DNA of 64,000 nucleotides. It comes from JAIVGZ01 sp964552205 (lineage in GTDB: Bacteria > Pseudomonadota > Gammaproteobacteria > Natronospirales > JAIVGZ01). Position numbers and translations under genes: made by a program. The notes under the pieces are model-generated. The model was not told where the DNA came from, did no database searches, and was given only the letters and a program-made list of their open reading frames with translations. The stretch spans positions 105,494 to 169,493 of the forward strand of contig CAZKFT010000001.1 of the NCBI GenBank assembly GCA_964552205.1, given 5' to 3'. Below are positions 8,780 to 17,411 of this stretch, piece after piece. How positions within the stretch are numbered: position 1 is the stretch's first letter; every line of letters begins with the position of its first letter.

Positions 8780-9520
8780 TCAATCAATTGTCGGTACTGG
8801 CAAAAAATCCTCAAAAATCAATTCATTATCCCTGTACAGGCGGTAAGGGACGCGCTCGGCGGCGCCGCTCAAGAGCACCGCAAAGCGTCGTCCACCGCCA
8901 AGCTGCATGTCGAGTTGGTCACCGTTGAGCTCCAGCGTTGGAGCATCTTCTCCTGCGCCCAAAACGCCGACCACCTTCAAACTATCCGACAGCGGGACCA
9001 CCAACCTGAAGGGATTTTCGGTTTCCAGATTGATCGCCATTACCAGGAAAGACTCGGTGCGCTGCAACTGCAGTGAGCCGCTTACGCCAGAACTGCCGAA
9101 ATTCGACTGCCGCGTGGTGGGGCCGTGCGTTCCTTCAATGCCGGCGGCCATGGTGCCCGCCATACGGTGCCACTCACCAGGCGCATCGGATGGAGGACCC
9201 AGTATCACCCCGGTCAGGACCATGCCCAGCGCAAAGGCCGCAGCGTAGCGCAGCATCGGAGCCTCAAAAACCTTTGAAACACGGCTGGAACTGGCGGGTT
9301 TTCGCCACGCAATGCGAGCAAGGATGTCTGTGGACAAATTCGCCGGTGGTTCAAGTTCGGGCAGATTGCGAATGCCTTCCACTGCGCTCTTCAGTAACTC
9401 GAACTGTCGTCTGGCCTCTTGGTCACTCTGCAAGCAGGCATTCAGCGCATCGCTTTGTGCAGGTGTGGCGACGCCGTCCAGCTCGGCATTCATGAGTTCG
9501 GACAAATCTTGCGGATTCAT
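8780..9520 (-). CDS. Membrane-anchored anti-sigma factor (partner of the upstream ECF sigma)
   Basis: 246 residues. The N-terminal 70 residues (LSELMNAELDGVATPAQ, ACLQSDQEARRQFELLKSAVEGI) resemble the sigma-binding helical domain of RseA/RsiW-like anti-sigma factors, without a zinc HxxxCxxC motif. One TM helix spans about 89-109 (MLRYAAAFALGMVLTGVILG). The periplasmic part of about 135 residues is unassigned. The start overlaps the sigma stop by ATGA, the classic arrangement of sigma/anti-sigma pairs. In this family, release of sigma depends on regulated proteolysis; a PrsW protease is encoded in the same gene run. Confidence 0.82.
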   Translation of the reverse strand: MNPQDLSELMNAELDGVATPAQSDALNACLQSDQEARRQFELLKSAVEGIRNLPELEPPANLSTDILARIAWRKPASSSRVSKVFEAPMLRYAAAFALGMVLTGVILGPPSDAPGEWHRMAGTMAAGIEGTHGPTTRQSNFGSSGVSGSLQLQRTESFLVMAINLETENPFRLVVPLSDSLKVVGVLGAGEDAPTLELNGDQLDMQLGGGRRFAVLLSGAAERVPYRLYRDNELIFEDFLPVPTID

Positions 9521-10065
9521 GATCGACCGGCCTGCCAGGTTTCCAGTTGGTCGCGGAGTCGCTGGCGCGCCGAGAACAGGCGCGATTTCACCGTCTTCTC
9601 GGGGATATCAAGAATTCCCGCCATCTCGCGGTAGCTGCACTCCGCATAATGTCTAAGTATCAAAACCACCCGGTCCTCCGCCTTCATTCTCATCAAAGCT
9701 GCCTGTATCCGGTCGCAGACCTCGGCCTGATTCGCCAGCGCCTCAGGCCCCGACGACTCTGGTTCCGGCTCGTCGACTTCCAGCGCCTGTTCCCGCCCGT
9801 ATCGGCGCAGGTGGTTCAGCGCCTCGTTCACTGCAATCCGGTACAACCAACTGAAAAAACGATACTTAGGGTCAAAGCTTCCCAGCCCTTCATACGCTTT
9901 CAGAAACACGGTTTGCGTCAAATCGCGGGCATCTTCGACATTGCCCACGATTCTGTAGGTAGCGTTGTAGATGGGCCGTTGGTAGGTGACGATGAGCGCT
10001 TCAAGCGCGCCCATGTCCCCGACACGGCATCGCTCTACCAGCGCAGCTTCCGCGTCCCTATTCAT
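9517..10065 (-). CDS. ECF-type (sigma-70 group 4) RNA polymerase sigma factor
   Basis: 182 residues with only regions sigma2 and sigma4. Region 2 contains NVEDARDLTQTVFLKAYEGL and FFSWLYRIAVNEALNHLRR (about residues 42-88). Region 4 contains ECSYREMAGILDIPEKTVKSRLFSARQRLR (about 143-172), the helix-turn-helix that reads the -35 element. It is close in type to RpoE-like ECF factors. The next gene is a membrane anti-sigma overlapping by 4 nt, so activity is likely held at the membrane until a signal arrives. Its target promoters could not be defined by eye. Confidence 0.93.
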   Translation of the reverse strand: MNRDAEAALVERCRVGDMGALEALIVTYQRPIYNATYRIVGNVEDARDLTQTVFLKAYEGLGSFDPKYRFFSWLYRIAVNEALNHLRRYGREQALEVDEPEPESSGPEALANQAEVCDRIQAALMRMKAEDRVVLILRHYAECSYREMAGILDIPEKTVKSRLFSARQRLRDQLETWQAGRS

Positions 10066-10104
10066 AACTACACGGTGGGCGCGACAAGGTTGGTGGGTAC
10101 TGCG

Positions 10105-10398
10105 TTAGATGGCGGCCTCGATCTCGAGAATCTGATCGAAGCCCGAATAACGGAAAATATCCTGGAGGTGGCTGTTTACCTTGACCAGACGCAGCTTCCC
10201 GCCCGCGCCCATCAAGCGTTTCTGCGTCTTGAGTAGTACACCGAGTCCAGCGCTCGAGATGTACTCGAGCCCCGCACAATCCATTGTGACTACCCCCTCC
10301 TGCGTGTCGAGGAGGGCCTGGGCCTGGGCACATTGGGAAGCATCCAGCCGTCCCGTAATGACCACATCCCCGCTGTCCCCGATCTGAATATCCAACAT
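10105..10398 (-). CDS. STAS-domain anti-sigma factor antagonist (RsbV/SpoIIAA-like)
   Basis: 97 residues, a single STAS domain. It has the beta-strand start (DVVITGRLDASQ) and the phosphorylation loop GLEYISSAGLGVLL, where one of the two serines is the expected phospho-acceptor, followed by the conserved LVKVN strand. In the partner-switching mechanism such a protein is phosphorylated by an HATPase kinase and dephosphorylated by a PP2C phosphatase. Both activities are predicted in the neighbouring upstream protein, 10 bp away. The start ATG 10398 has GGGGAGGA at good spacing. Confidence 0.93.
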   Translation of the reverse strand: MLDIQIGDSGDVVITGRLDASQCAQAQALLDTQEGVVTMDCAGLEYISSAGLGVLLKTQKRLMGAGGKLRLVKVNSHLQDIFRYSGFDQILEIEAAI

Positions 10399-10408
10399 AG
10401 TCCTCCCC

Positions 10409-12112
10409 TCAGCCTGCCGTCTCGCCGAACGGCTTCTTGGTGAATTTTAGGATGCTGCGCCGGTCAGCGTACTCATATTCGATGGAATCAACCAGTTTCC
10501 TGACCAAATGGATGCCCAATCCACCCGGGACCCGCTGCTCGGCGGGCAGGTCCACGGCGACTTCCGGCGCCACCGTGGGGTCGAATGGCTCGACATCGTA
10601 ATCGGTCAGGGTGACATGGATGCTGTCGCCGTCGCGCCGCAGGTCGATACGGATGTCGGCCTGACTCTCCGTGCTGTATTTGACCATATTGGTGAACAAT
10701 TCCTCGATGACGAAGTCCACAGGAACATTCATTGACGGGTCCAGTTCATTCCGCCGGAAGAATGCTGCGGTGAAATCGAAGATTGGCTGCAGTGACTTGT
10801 AGGACCTTGCGAACTTGCGGCCAGCGCGATGGTCATGTTCGCGTTTGACAATCACAATCGTGATGTCATCTTCCTGTGGAGCACCCCTCGCGAAACGCTC
10901 CACTTCGGCGAGGATGGTAGCTGCCATATCCTCCGCGCTGGCATCCCGGTACTTCTCAATCAACGCTGCTACCCGATCGGTCCCGAACTCCTCACCGTCC
11001 TTGTTGCGGAACTCGAAGGTACCGTCAGATAGCACTGCGAGAACATCGCCCGGGTGCATGGCTAGGGTTTTCGAGGGCCGTGCGGCATCCAGTGGCAACG
11101 CCGCCAGTGGGAAGCTGGTCGGGGGGTGGGATTCGCAGGAACGAGTGGCCGCTTGGAAGTGCAAAATCGGGCCCTGCCCGCCGCTATGAAATCTAACGGC
11201 ATGAGTATTCTCGTCGAGCAAGCCCACGAACGCGGTGACGAACATTTCGTCAGGTAGGTCTTCGAGGAGCTGGTTGTTCACATGGCGGAACGCATCATCG
11301 AGGTCAGCGCCTAACCGGAATGCGACGCGCAGCATTGCCTGCATCTGGGTGGCCGACAGTGCTGGTGCAATGCCATGGCCGGTGGCATCGCCCATCAAGA
11401 TGAAGATGCCCTGGTCTATGGACACGAGATCGAAGGTATCCCCCCCTGCCAGCCCCTCCGGTTGGAACAGACCGAACACCTCGTAGCCGTCAACCTGGGG
11501 AAAAAAATTGGGGAGCGTGCTGAACTGGACGTCTCTCGCCATGGTGAGTTCGTTACGCATGCGCTCCGCCTCCAGCCGAGCTTCGACCATGCGAACCCGT
11601 TGTAGGGCGACCACGCACTGGGCCGACAGCGCCTGCGCCAACATGACATCCTCGTCTGTGAAGACGCCGTGTCGCTTGTTCAGGACCTGCATCACCCCCA
11701 CCAGCATGTCCTTGTCCGGGTCCACAAGTGGAAGCGTCAACATGCATCGTGTTTTGGTCTTCGTCTGCAGGTCAATGTCCTGATTGAAGCGCGGATCCGC
11801 ATAGCAGTCGGGCACATTGATGACTTGGCGCGTTGCCGCAGCGGACCCGACCAAGCCCTTACCCATGGGCAGCCTCACCGGGGGAATATTTTCCGCGACC
11901 TCCATGACCAGTTCGTCGGTATCTGGCTGGTGGAGCCAGACAGAGCCGCTCTCGGCATCCAGGACGTATTTGGCGGCTTCGACCACCTCGTGCAACATGG
12001 TGTACAAATCGAAAGGAGCGGCCAGCTTGCTGGTCACCTTCAGGATGGCTTCGACGCCCTTGGTCGGAAGCATATGGATTGAGGGGTCTGCGCTCACCGC
12101 GCCAATGTACAC
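10409..12112 (-). CDS. GAF - PP2C phosphatase - HATPase kinase fusion (RsbU/RsbW in one chain)
   Basis: 567 residues in three parts. A GAF sensor domain spans about 20-180 (SGSVWLHQPDTDELV, PDCYADPRFN, MQVLNKRHGVFTDED). A SpoIIE/PP2C phosphatase spans about 195-410, with metal ligands in GGDTFD and MGDATGHG. A C-terminal HATPase_c domain spans about 430-560, with N-box EELFTNMVKYS and G-box GGLGIHLVRKL. The fused phosphatase and serine kinase would act in opposite directions on the STAS protein downstream. The start is uncertain: GTG 12112 or ATG 12073, neither with a clear ribosome site. Confidence 0.88.
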   Translation of the reverse strand: MYIGAVSADPSIHMLPTKGVEAILKVTSKLAAPFDLYTMLHEVVEAAKYVLDAESGSVWLHQPDTDELVMEVAENIPPVRLPMGKGLVGSAAATRQVINVPDCYADPRFNQDIDLQTKTKTRCMLTLPLVDPDKDMLVGVMQVLNKRHGVFTDEDVMLAQALSAQCVVALQRVRMVEARLEAERMRNELTMARDVQFSTLPNFFPQVDGYEVFGLFQPEGLAGGDTFDLVSIDQGIFILMGDATGHGIAPALSATQMQAMLRVAFRLGADLDDAFRHVNNQLLEDLPDEMFVTAFVGLLDENTHAVRFHSGGQGPILHFQAATRSCESHPPTSFPLAALPLDAARPSKTLAMHPGDVLAVLSDGTFEFRNKDGEEFGTDRVAALIEKYRDASAEDMAATILAEVERFARGAPQEDDITIVIVKREHDHRAGRKFARSYKSLQPIFDFTAAFFRRNELDPSMNVPVDFVIEELFTNMVKYSTESQADIRIDLRRDGDSIHVTLTDYDVEPFDPTVAPEVAVDLPAEQRVPGGLGIHLVRKLVDSIEYEYADRRSILKFTKKPFGETAG

Positions 12113-12131
12113 GCGCTGATTGTTGGGGGTC

Positions 12132-12137
12132 TATACT
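12132..12137 (+). promoter_or_regulatory. -10-like hexamer giving a possibly leaderless mRNA
   Basis: TATACT ends 7 nt before ATG 12145 and 1 nt before ATG 12139. No Shine-Dalgarno sequence precedes either codon. A transcript starting at the usual distance would begin at or beside ATG 12145. No good -35 is visible. Confidence 0.4.
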
Positions 12138-12138
12138 C

Positions 12139-13902
12139 ATGCCCATGAACAGGATGCTGAAAACAACCATTTTCCTTGCCCTGGCAATGCTTCTGGGGTG
12201 TTCCTCCATTCCGCCCGTCCAGGCGCAGCACGCCTATCGCTTTGATGGCGTTGAGCGGGTGGTCGCCTTCGGCGACATCCACGGGGACGTCGATGTTCTC
12301 ACCAAGGTGCTGATTGGAACCGGGGTCGTTGACGACGACCTGAACTGGCAAGGCGGGCGCACCCATCTGGTGTCGACTGGTGATCTCATAGACCGTGGCG
12401 ACAAGGGGCGCCAGGTTCTGGAGTTGCTGATGCGGCTGGAGGGTGAAGCTGCAGCCGCTGGCGGCAAGGTGCATGTCCTGCTGGGAAACCACGAGGCGAT
12501 GGTGCTGGCCGGTGACCTGAGATACGTCAGCGCAGGGGATTTCGAGCAATACGGTGGTCGTGCGGCACACCGTGCGGCGTTCGCGCCGAACGGCCACATA
12601 GGGCGGTGGCTTTTGGACAAGCCTACGATGATTGTGGTCAACGGAACCGCATTCGCCCATGGCGGGCTTTCGCGTGACCTGATGGGACTTTCACTGGAAC
12701 AGATCAACACGTCCGCGGGCACGGACCTGCGCCGGTTCGTGGAGGGTTGGCATGCATTGATCGCATCCGGTGAGTTGGATGCGGAAGCGAACTTTGACCA
12801 CATTCGTGCCACCGCCCGCACGATAGCATCAGGTCATACTGACCAGTTCCTGCAGTCGGTTGCGGCCGGCATGGTTGCCGCAGTGGACGGGTTGCCATTC
12901 ACGCGGGAAGGGCCGCTCTGGTATCGCGGCTCGTCGCTTTGTCACCCTTATTCAGAAGCCGAAGTGGTTACGGCAGTACTTCGCTCCATCCGTGCTGAAC
13001 GGGTGGCCGTCGGGCACACCATAACCCGCGACCATTACATGGCGACGCGAATGGATGGGCGTGTCATCCGGATGGATACCGGCATGAATGCGGCGGCGTA
13101 CCAAGGGAGGCCGTCGGCGTTGGTGATTGAAGGCTCCTCAATGCGTGCGTTTTATCCCGGGCAGGGGTTCGCGGGACTGGCGGCTGAGCCGAACAGGGTC
13201 TGGGACAGGCCGTACGGGATGAGCGACGCCGAGATCGAGGACTTCCTGCTCAATGCGCCGATTGTGCAAAGCGAGGAAATCGGTACCGGAGTGACGCGGC
13301 CACTACGCCTCACACTGGAGCGCGACGGTCAGCGCATGCGTGCCGCCTTCGGTCGCGAAGACACGGACCCCGGGCTCGAACGGAGAAATTGGCATCGTCA
13401 GGCGGATTTTGCCGACCGGTATATCTACAACGTGGTTGCCTACAAACTCGATCGCATCATGGGACTGGAGATGGTGCCTGTAAGCGTCATCAGGAGGGTA
13501 GATGGCGAACCAGGTTCGGTCACTTACTGGATTGAAGGTGCAATCAACGAGACGGACCGCCGACGCAGGGATATTCCATTCGGCGGCTATTGCGACATCA
13601 ACGACATGTTCAACTTCATGAACGTGTTCGACATTCTGGTCTTCAATGTTGACCGCAATCTCGGCAATATCCTCTACGACAATCGCACCTGGAACCTATG
13701 GTTGATTGACCATACCCGCGCATTCAGTGCGCAGCGGGGAATCCCGCGGATGGTATCGGGAGCCCGCATTCATATTTCTCCGGAAATGGACGCCGCTCTG
13801 CGACGGGTCACGCGGGACAACCTCGGTCCGATAGAGCCTTACCTACACCGCCGCCAGATACAGGCGCTGATTGACCGAGCTAACCGGCTTCGTCGCCGTT
13901 AG
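12139..13902 (+). CDS. Lipoprotein PPP-type metallophosphoesterase fused to a PI3/4-kinase-like domain
   Basis: 587 residues from ATG 12139; ATG 12145 is the alternative if the mRNA is leaderless. The signal peptide ends in the lipobox LLGC (Cys21). The phosphoesterase core shows the PPP signatures FGDIHGD (about 44-50), STGDLIDRGD, LLGNHEAM and later VGHT, all metal or phosphate ligands. The C-terminal ~170 residues carry NVFDILVFNVDRNLGNIL (about 494-511) and LIDHTRAF (about 521-528). This D-R-N-GN / D-H-x-x-x-F layout is seen in bacterial PI3/4K-like and HipA-type kinases. Phosphatase and kinase-fold domains in one exported protein is unusual. The end overlaps the convergent carrier gene by 23 bp. 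Confidence 0.72.
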   Translation: MPMNRMLKTTIFLALAMLLGCSSIPPVQAQHAYRFDGVERVVAFGDIHGDVDVLTKVLIGTGVVDDDLNWQGGRTHLVSTGDLIDRGDKGRQVLELLMRLEGEAAAAGGKVHVLLGNHEAMVLAGDLRYVSAGDFEQYGGRAAHRAAFAPNGHIGRWLLDKPTMIVVNGTAFAHGGLSRDLMGLSLEQINTSAGTDLRRFVEGWHALIASGELDAEANFDHIRATARTIASGHTDQFLQSVAAGMVAAVDGLPFTREGPLWYRGSSLCHPYSEAEVVTAVLRSIRAERVAVGHTITRDHYMATRMDGRVIRMDTGMNAAAYQGRPSALVIEGSSMRAFYPGQGFAGLAAEPNRVWDRPYGMSDAEIEDFLLNAPIVQSEEIGTGVTRPLRLTLERDGQRMRAAFGREDTDPGLERRNWHRQADFADRYIYNVVAYKLDRIMGLEMVPVSVIRRVDGEPGSVTYWIEGAINETDRRRRDIPFGGYCDINDMFNFMNVFDILVFNVDRNLGNILYDNRTWNLWLIDHTRAFSAQRGIPRMVSGARIHISPEMDAALRRVTRDNLGPIEPYLHRRQIQALIDRANRLRRR

Positions 13903-15565
13903 CAAAGCGCGGCACCGGATCGAGACCGTAGGCAATTTCGAATCGAGCCTCGACACTCAAGCCCTCGAAGTCCGTAGCGATGAGTTCGACTTCAATCTGA
14001 CCCTCGCCGCCGCCGGGTGGCCGCACCGTGAAGGTCTGGTTGTAGCGGTCGAACTTCACCCAGTTTGGCAGCGGTTGGCCGCCGGCTAACCAGGCCTGGA
14101 AGTTGAGCGTATCGCCCGGGTCCGGATCCATGAAGGTGTTGTCCGGAATGCTGAAGGTCAGCAGCTGGCCCGCGGGGATATAGACATCAGGCAATGGCGC
14201 CGTGAGCTCAGGTGGCAAGTTGTCGGTATTCTGCCGCGTCTGTGTCCGGTGCTGTTTGCCGATGGCGGTGCCGATGGCAAGCAGCACCACCGCCAGGATG
14301 ACATTGATGATGATTGCGGATGCAACCGGCCATCCCATGACTTGCGCAGTCACGAAGATCATGCCGGCGTACAGCAGGTCGCCAAAGCGCCAGAAGAATG
14401 TATCAATCGTGGTCTTGCCGACGTACTTTTCCATTCGGGTGACCGGCAGATAGAGCGCGTGACTTGTCGTGCTATGGATGGAGTACATGGCACTGGATTC
14501 GACAATCAACATCAAACGCACCAGCGCGAAAACCGGCACCATCGCAATCAACCCGTAGTTCAGTAACATCACCAGTGGCAATACCAGGATGGCGCCGCGG
14601 ATGCCGAACCACCTGAAAATCCTCGAAACCAGGAAAAGCTGGATGCCGAGTTGAAGGAGCGCAACGGTGGAGTAGAAATCCCCGTAAAAGCGGTCGAATA
14701 CTTCACCACGGGTGGCAACACCACTGGCGGCCAGCTCATTGGCGTGATCGGTGACAAAGGTGGACAGGATGTAGCCGCCGGTACTGTTAACAAAATTGAC
14801 AATCATCACGAACATCGCGATGAGGAGCAGATAGCGACTGTTTGCCACAACGCTGAAGCCGCCCAGTACCTCGGACAGGCCACGATTGCCATTGGGAGGC
14901 CGCGGTGGGCTGGTGCTTCGTGAACCTTCAGGGACGTTTCGTTCCGAATGCGAACTCAACACGACGACCAAGGTGAGCAATGCGGCCGCCAACAACAGGA
15001 TGCCAGGTGTGCCCAAAACGGCGTGCAGTCTCCCAGCGACCTGACTGCCGCTGGCTGCGCCCATGGCCGCACCAATCATGACCACTGTGAACAGGCGTTG
15101 CCCCGTCTTCACATTGAGCAAATCCGCTGCGAAGGCCCAGAATTGGGCAACCACCATGACGCTGAACAATCCCACCCAGATGTAGAACGGCACCGCAACC
15201 GGCACGCCCTGCCAGACCATGAAAGCGAACAGAAGCAGATTGGTGATGAAGAATGCACCGATCCAGGTCAGTATCGTGGCTTTGCCGCCGTTGCCGTCCA
15301 GACGGTCGAACAACACCTTGTACAGGGGAATCAGGAAAATGAGGGCAACTGCTATGGCACCGGTCGCGTAAGCACGAATCTCCGGCGAGCCCTCAGCAAG
15401 AATCAGGGAGTCACGGAGTGGCCTGATCAGGTAGTACGCGTGCAGCAGCAGGAAAATCTGCATGAGCATCAGCGAAATGAAGCGACCCTCTCCCGGTCTG
15501 ACGGAGGTAACCACCGACAGGAGACGCTCGAAAAACGTCAGCCTTGAAATCCTGTTTCCAGCCAT
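13880..15565 (-). CDS. NTT/MFS-like carrier with C-terminal cadherin/Ig-like (CADG) domain
   Basis: 561 residues. About residues 20-440 form 11-12 TM helices; the first blocks (SLMLMQIFLLLHAYYLIRPLRDSLIL) are characteristic of the nucleotide-transporter (Tlc/NTT)-related MFS group found in free-living bacteria, where the substrate is generally unknown. After a charged linker (KQHRTQTRQNTDN), residues of about 450-550 form a putative Ig/dystroglycan-type domain: AGQLLTFSIPDNTFMDPDPGDTLNFQA, LPNWVKFD and VELIATDFEGLSVEARFEI. Such domains normally sit outside the cell, so the C-terminus is inferred to be periplasmic. The combination is uncommon. Confidence 0.75.
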   Translation of the reverse strand: MAGNRISRLTFFERLLSVVTSVRPGEGRFISLMLMQIFLLLHAYYLIRPLRDSLILAEGSPEIRAYATGAIAVALIFLIPLYKVLFDRLDGNGGKATILTWIGAFFITNLLLFAFMVWQGVPVAVPFYIWVGLFSVMVVAQFWAFAADLLNVKTGQRLFTVVMIGAAMGAASGSQVAGRLHAVLGTPGILLLAAALLTLVVVLSSHSERNVPEGSRSTSPPRPPNGNRGLSEVLGGFSVVANSRYLLLIAMFVMIVNFVNSTGGYILSTFVTDHANELAASGVATRGEVFDRFYGDFYSTVALLQLGIQLFLVSRIFRWFGIRGAILVLPLVMLLNYGLIAMVPVFALVRLMLIVESSAMYSIHSTTSHALYLPVTRMEKYVGKTTIDTFFWRFGDLLYAGMIFVTAQVMGWPVASAIIINVILAVVLLAIGTAIGKQHRTQTRQNTDNLPPELTAPLPDVYIPAGQLLTFSIPDNTFMDPDPGDTLNFQAWLAGGQPLPNWVKFDRYNQTFTVRPPGGGEGQIEVELIATDFEGLSVEARFEIAYGLDPVPRFANGDEAG

Positions 15566-15574
15566 GACCCCCCC

Positions 15575-16105
15575 TTACGTGGTGATAGCGTAGCAGGAGA
15601 CCTCGATATCCTCACGCCTGACGGCGCTTTCCCTTGCGCTCATGCGTCGTTCGAACTTCATCCCCAATTTCTCCGCCACGCGGATGGAAGGCAGGTTTTG
15701 CGGGTCGATAATCGCCACTAGGCGGGGCAGATTCAGCGTCTCAGACGCGTATTTCACCAGCGCAGCACCCGCTTCTGGCGCGAATCCACGTCCCCAGAAC
15801 GCCTTCCATACCCACCAGGCAAGTTCCACTTCTCCTGGTATGTCCAAGGGTTGTAGCCCAGCAATGCCCACAACCTCGTCGGTTTCCTTGAGCGTGAGCG
15901 CACCCACACAAAAGCCGAACCGGTCCAGATGACGCTGTTGGCGCCCGAAAAACTCGTCAGTTTCCTCTGGCTGCCAGATGCGGCCATGGGTCAGGTGTTT
16001 CATCATCTCGGCATCGCCTGTCATCTGCTCAAAGGCAGGGCGGTCTCCGGGAACGAGAGGTCGAATGCGTAGCCGAGGTGACTCCACCAGGAATTGCGTG
16101 AGCAT
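15575..16105 (-). CDS. GNAT-family N-acetyltransferase (RimJ/RimL-like)
   Basis: 176 residues. It has the layout of RimJ/RimL-type acetyltransferases: an opening strand 'TPRLxIRPL' form (SPRLRIRPLVPGDRPAF), central VGIAGLQPLDIPGEVELAWWVWKAFWGRGFAPEAGAALV with the acetyl-CoA loop, and LVAIIDPQNLPSIRVAEKLGMKFE near the end. It probably acetylates an amino group on a protein or small molecule; the substrate is unknown. A TATAAT on the minus strand (16114-16119) ends 8 nt before the ATG and no ribosome site is seen, so translation may be leaderless or nearly so. Confidence 0.9.
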   Translation of the reverse strand: MLTQFLVESPRLRIRPLVPGDRPAFEQMTGDAEMMKHLTHGRIWQPEETDEFFGRQQRHLDRFGFCVGALTLKETDEVVGIAGLQPLDIPGEVELAWWVWKAFWGRGFAPEAGAALVKYASETLNLPRLVAIIDPQNLPSIRVAEKLGMKFERRMSARESAVRREDIEVSCYAITT

Positions 16106-16113
16106 GGCGACAG

Positions 16114-16138
16114 ATTATAGATGGGCATCGTGTATTCT
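16114..16138. promoter_or_regulatory. Divergent -10 boxes for the GNAT and M20 genes
   Basis: The 40-bp divergent gap holds TATAAT on the minus strand (16119-16114), 8 nt before the GNAT ATG. It also holds TATTCT preceded by TG on the plus strand (16133-16138), 7 nt before ATG 16146. Both would give mRNAs with almost no leader. Confidence 0.45.
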
Positions 16139-16145
16139 GGCGATC

Positions 16146-17408
16146 ATGAAATCTCTGACAGCATTCATTCTGGCAGTCGGTGTGGCGCCTGCTTTTGCAG
16201 CAGACCTGAAACCTCAGACCGAAGCCGCCATCGAGGCCGTGCAGACGCGTGTCGTAGCTTGGCGGCGCGATTTCCATCGTCACCCGGAACTATCCAATCG
16301 TGAGGCGCGTACTGCCAATCTGGTAGCGCAACATCTGCGATCGCTCGGAATGGAAGTACGCACCGGTGTGGCGCACCACGGTGTCATCGGCATACTGCGT
16401 GGCGGCAATCCGGGGCCAGTTGTGGCCTTGCGCGCGGATATGGATGCCCTGCCTGTGACCGAGCGCACAGGATTGCCGTTCAGTTCGGTGAATGACGGCG
16501 TCATGCATGCCTGCGGTCATGATGCGCACACCGCCATGCTGATGGGCGCGGCGGAAGTGCTGGCAGGTGTGGCCGGATCATTGAACGGTACGGTGATGTT
16601 TGTTTTCCAGCCGGCGGAGGAAGGCCCACCGCCGGGCGAGGAGGGCGGCGCCAAAATGATGGTGGAGCAGGGTCTGTTGGATGGGGATGGCGCGCCGGAA
16701 GCCATCTTCGGCCTACATGTGTATCCCTTCGAATCAGGGACGATTCAATACCGCGAGGGCGGGTTCCTGGCCTCCGCTGACCGATTGGAAATCCATGTGC
16801 GCGGTAGGCAGGCCCACGGCTCCTCCCCGTGGGCAGGGGTGGATCCCGTAATCGTGTCAGCGCAGATCATGACGGCCCTCCAAGCCATTCCGTCGCGCCA
16901 ACTGGATGTCACCCGTGGTGCGGCGGTGGTTTCGATAGGGGTAGTGCGCGCTGGATCGCGCTGGAACATCATCCCCGATGAAGTGTTCATGGAGGGCACC
17001 ATCCGCACCCATGATCCGCAACTGCGTGAAGAAATGGTGCGTCGCGTGAGACAAACGGCAACGCATGTCGCGGAGGCGGCGGGTGCCACGGCAGAAGTGG
17101 TGGTTGAGGCGACCGCACCCGTGACATGGAATGACCCTGCTGCGACACGGCGTATCCTGCCATCGCTACAGTGGGCTGCAGGGGCGGACATGGTGTCGGT
17201 GGGGCGGCCCGTCATGGTGGCGGAGGACTTCGCGTTCTTCCAGGAACGCGTTCCCGGAAGTTACTTCCTGCTAGGGGTCAACCGCCCCGGCGTTGCCGCC
17301 GGGGAAGCCCCGTCGAATCATTCGCCGGAGTTCGATGTCCACGAGCCAGCGATGCAGACCGGGGTCCGCGCACTGGTGGGCATCGCGATCGACTACCTCA
17401 ATCCCTGA
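16146..17408 (+). CDS. Exported M20-family amidohydrolase
   Basis: 420 residues from ATG 16146. A signal peptide (MKSLTAFILAVGVAPAFAA) is cleaved near residue 19. The M20D pattern is complete: WRRDFHRHPELSNRE, VALRADMDALPVTE, VMHACGHDAHTAML (metal-binding Cys and His), FQPAEEGPPPGEEGGAKMM (catalytic Glu), GLHV and later AEDFAFF. Relatives hydrolyse N-acyl amino acids (hippurate, N-acetyl amino acids, indole-acetyl conjugates); which one cannot be told. The frame is open further upstream, but only this start places a signal peptide at the N-terminus. The stop is 3 bp from the convergent rhlE stop. Confidence 0.92.
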   Translation: MKSLTAFILAVGVAPAFAADLKPQTEAAIEAVQTRVVAWRRDFHRHPELSNREARTANLVAQHLRSLGMEVRTGVAHHGVIGILRGGNPGPVVALRADMDALPVTERTGLPFSSVNDGVMHACGHDAHTAMLMGAAEVLAGVAGSLNGTVMFVFQPAEEGPPPGEEGGAKMMVEQGLLDGDGAPEAIFGLHVYPFESGTIQYREGGFLASADRLEIHVRGRQAHGSSPWAGVDPVIVSAQIMTALQAIPSRQLDVTRGAAVVSIGVVRAGSRWNIIPDEVFMEGTIRTHDPQLREEMVRRVRQTATHVAEAAGATAEVVVEATAPVTWNDPAATRRILPSLQWAAGADMVSVGRPVMVAEDFAFFQERVPGSYFLLGVNRPGVAAGEAPSNHSPEFDVHEPAMQTGVRALVGIAIDYLNP

Positions 17409-17411
17409 GGT

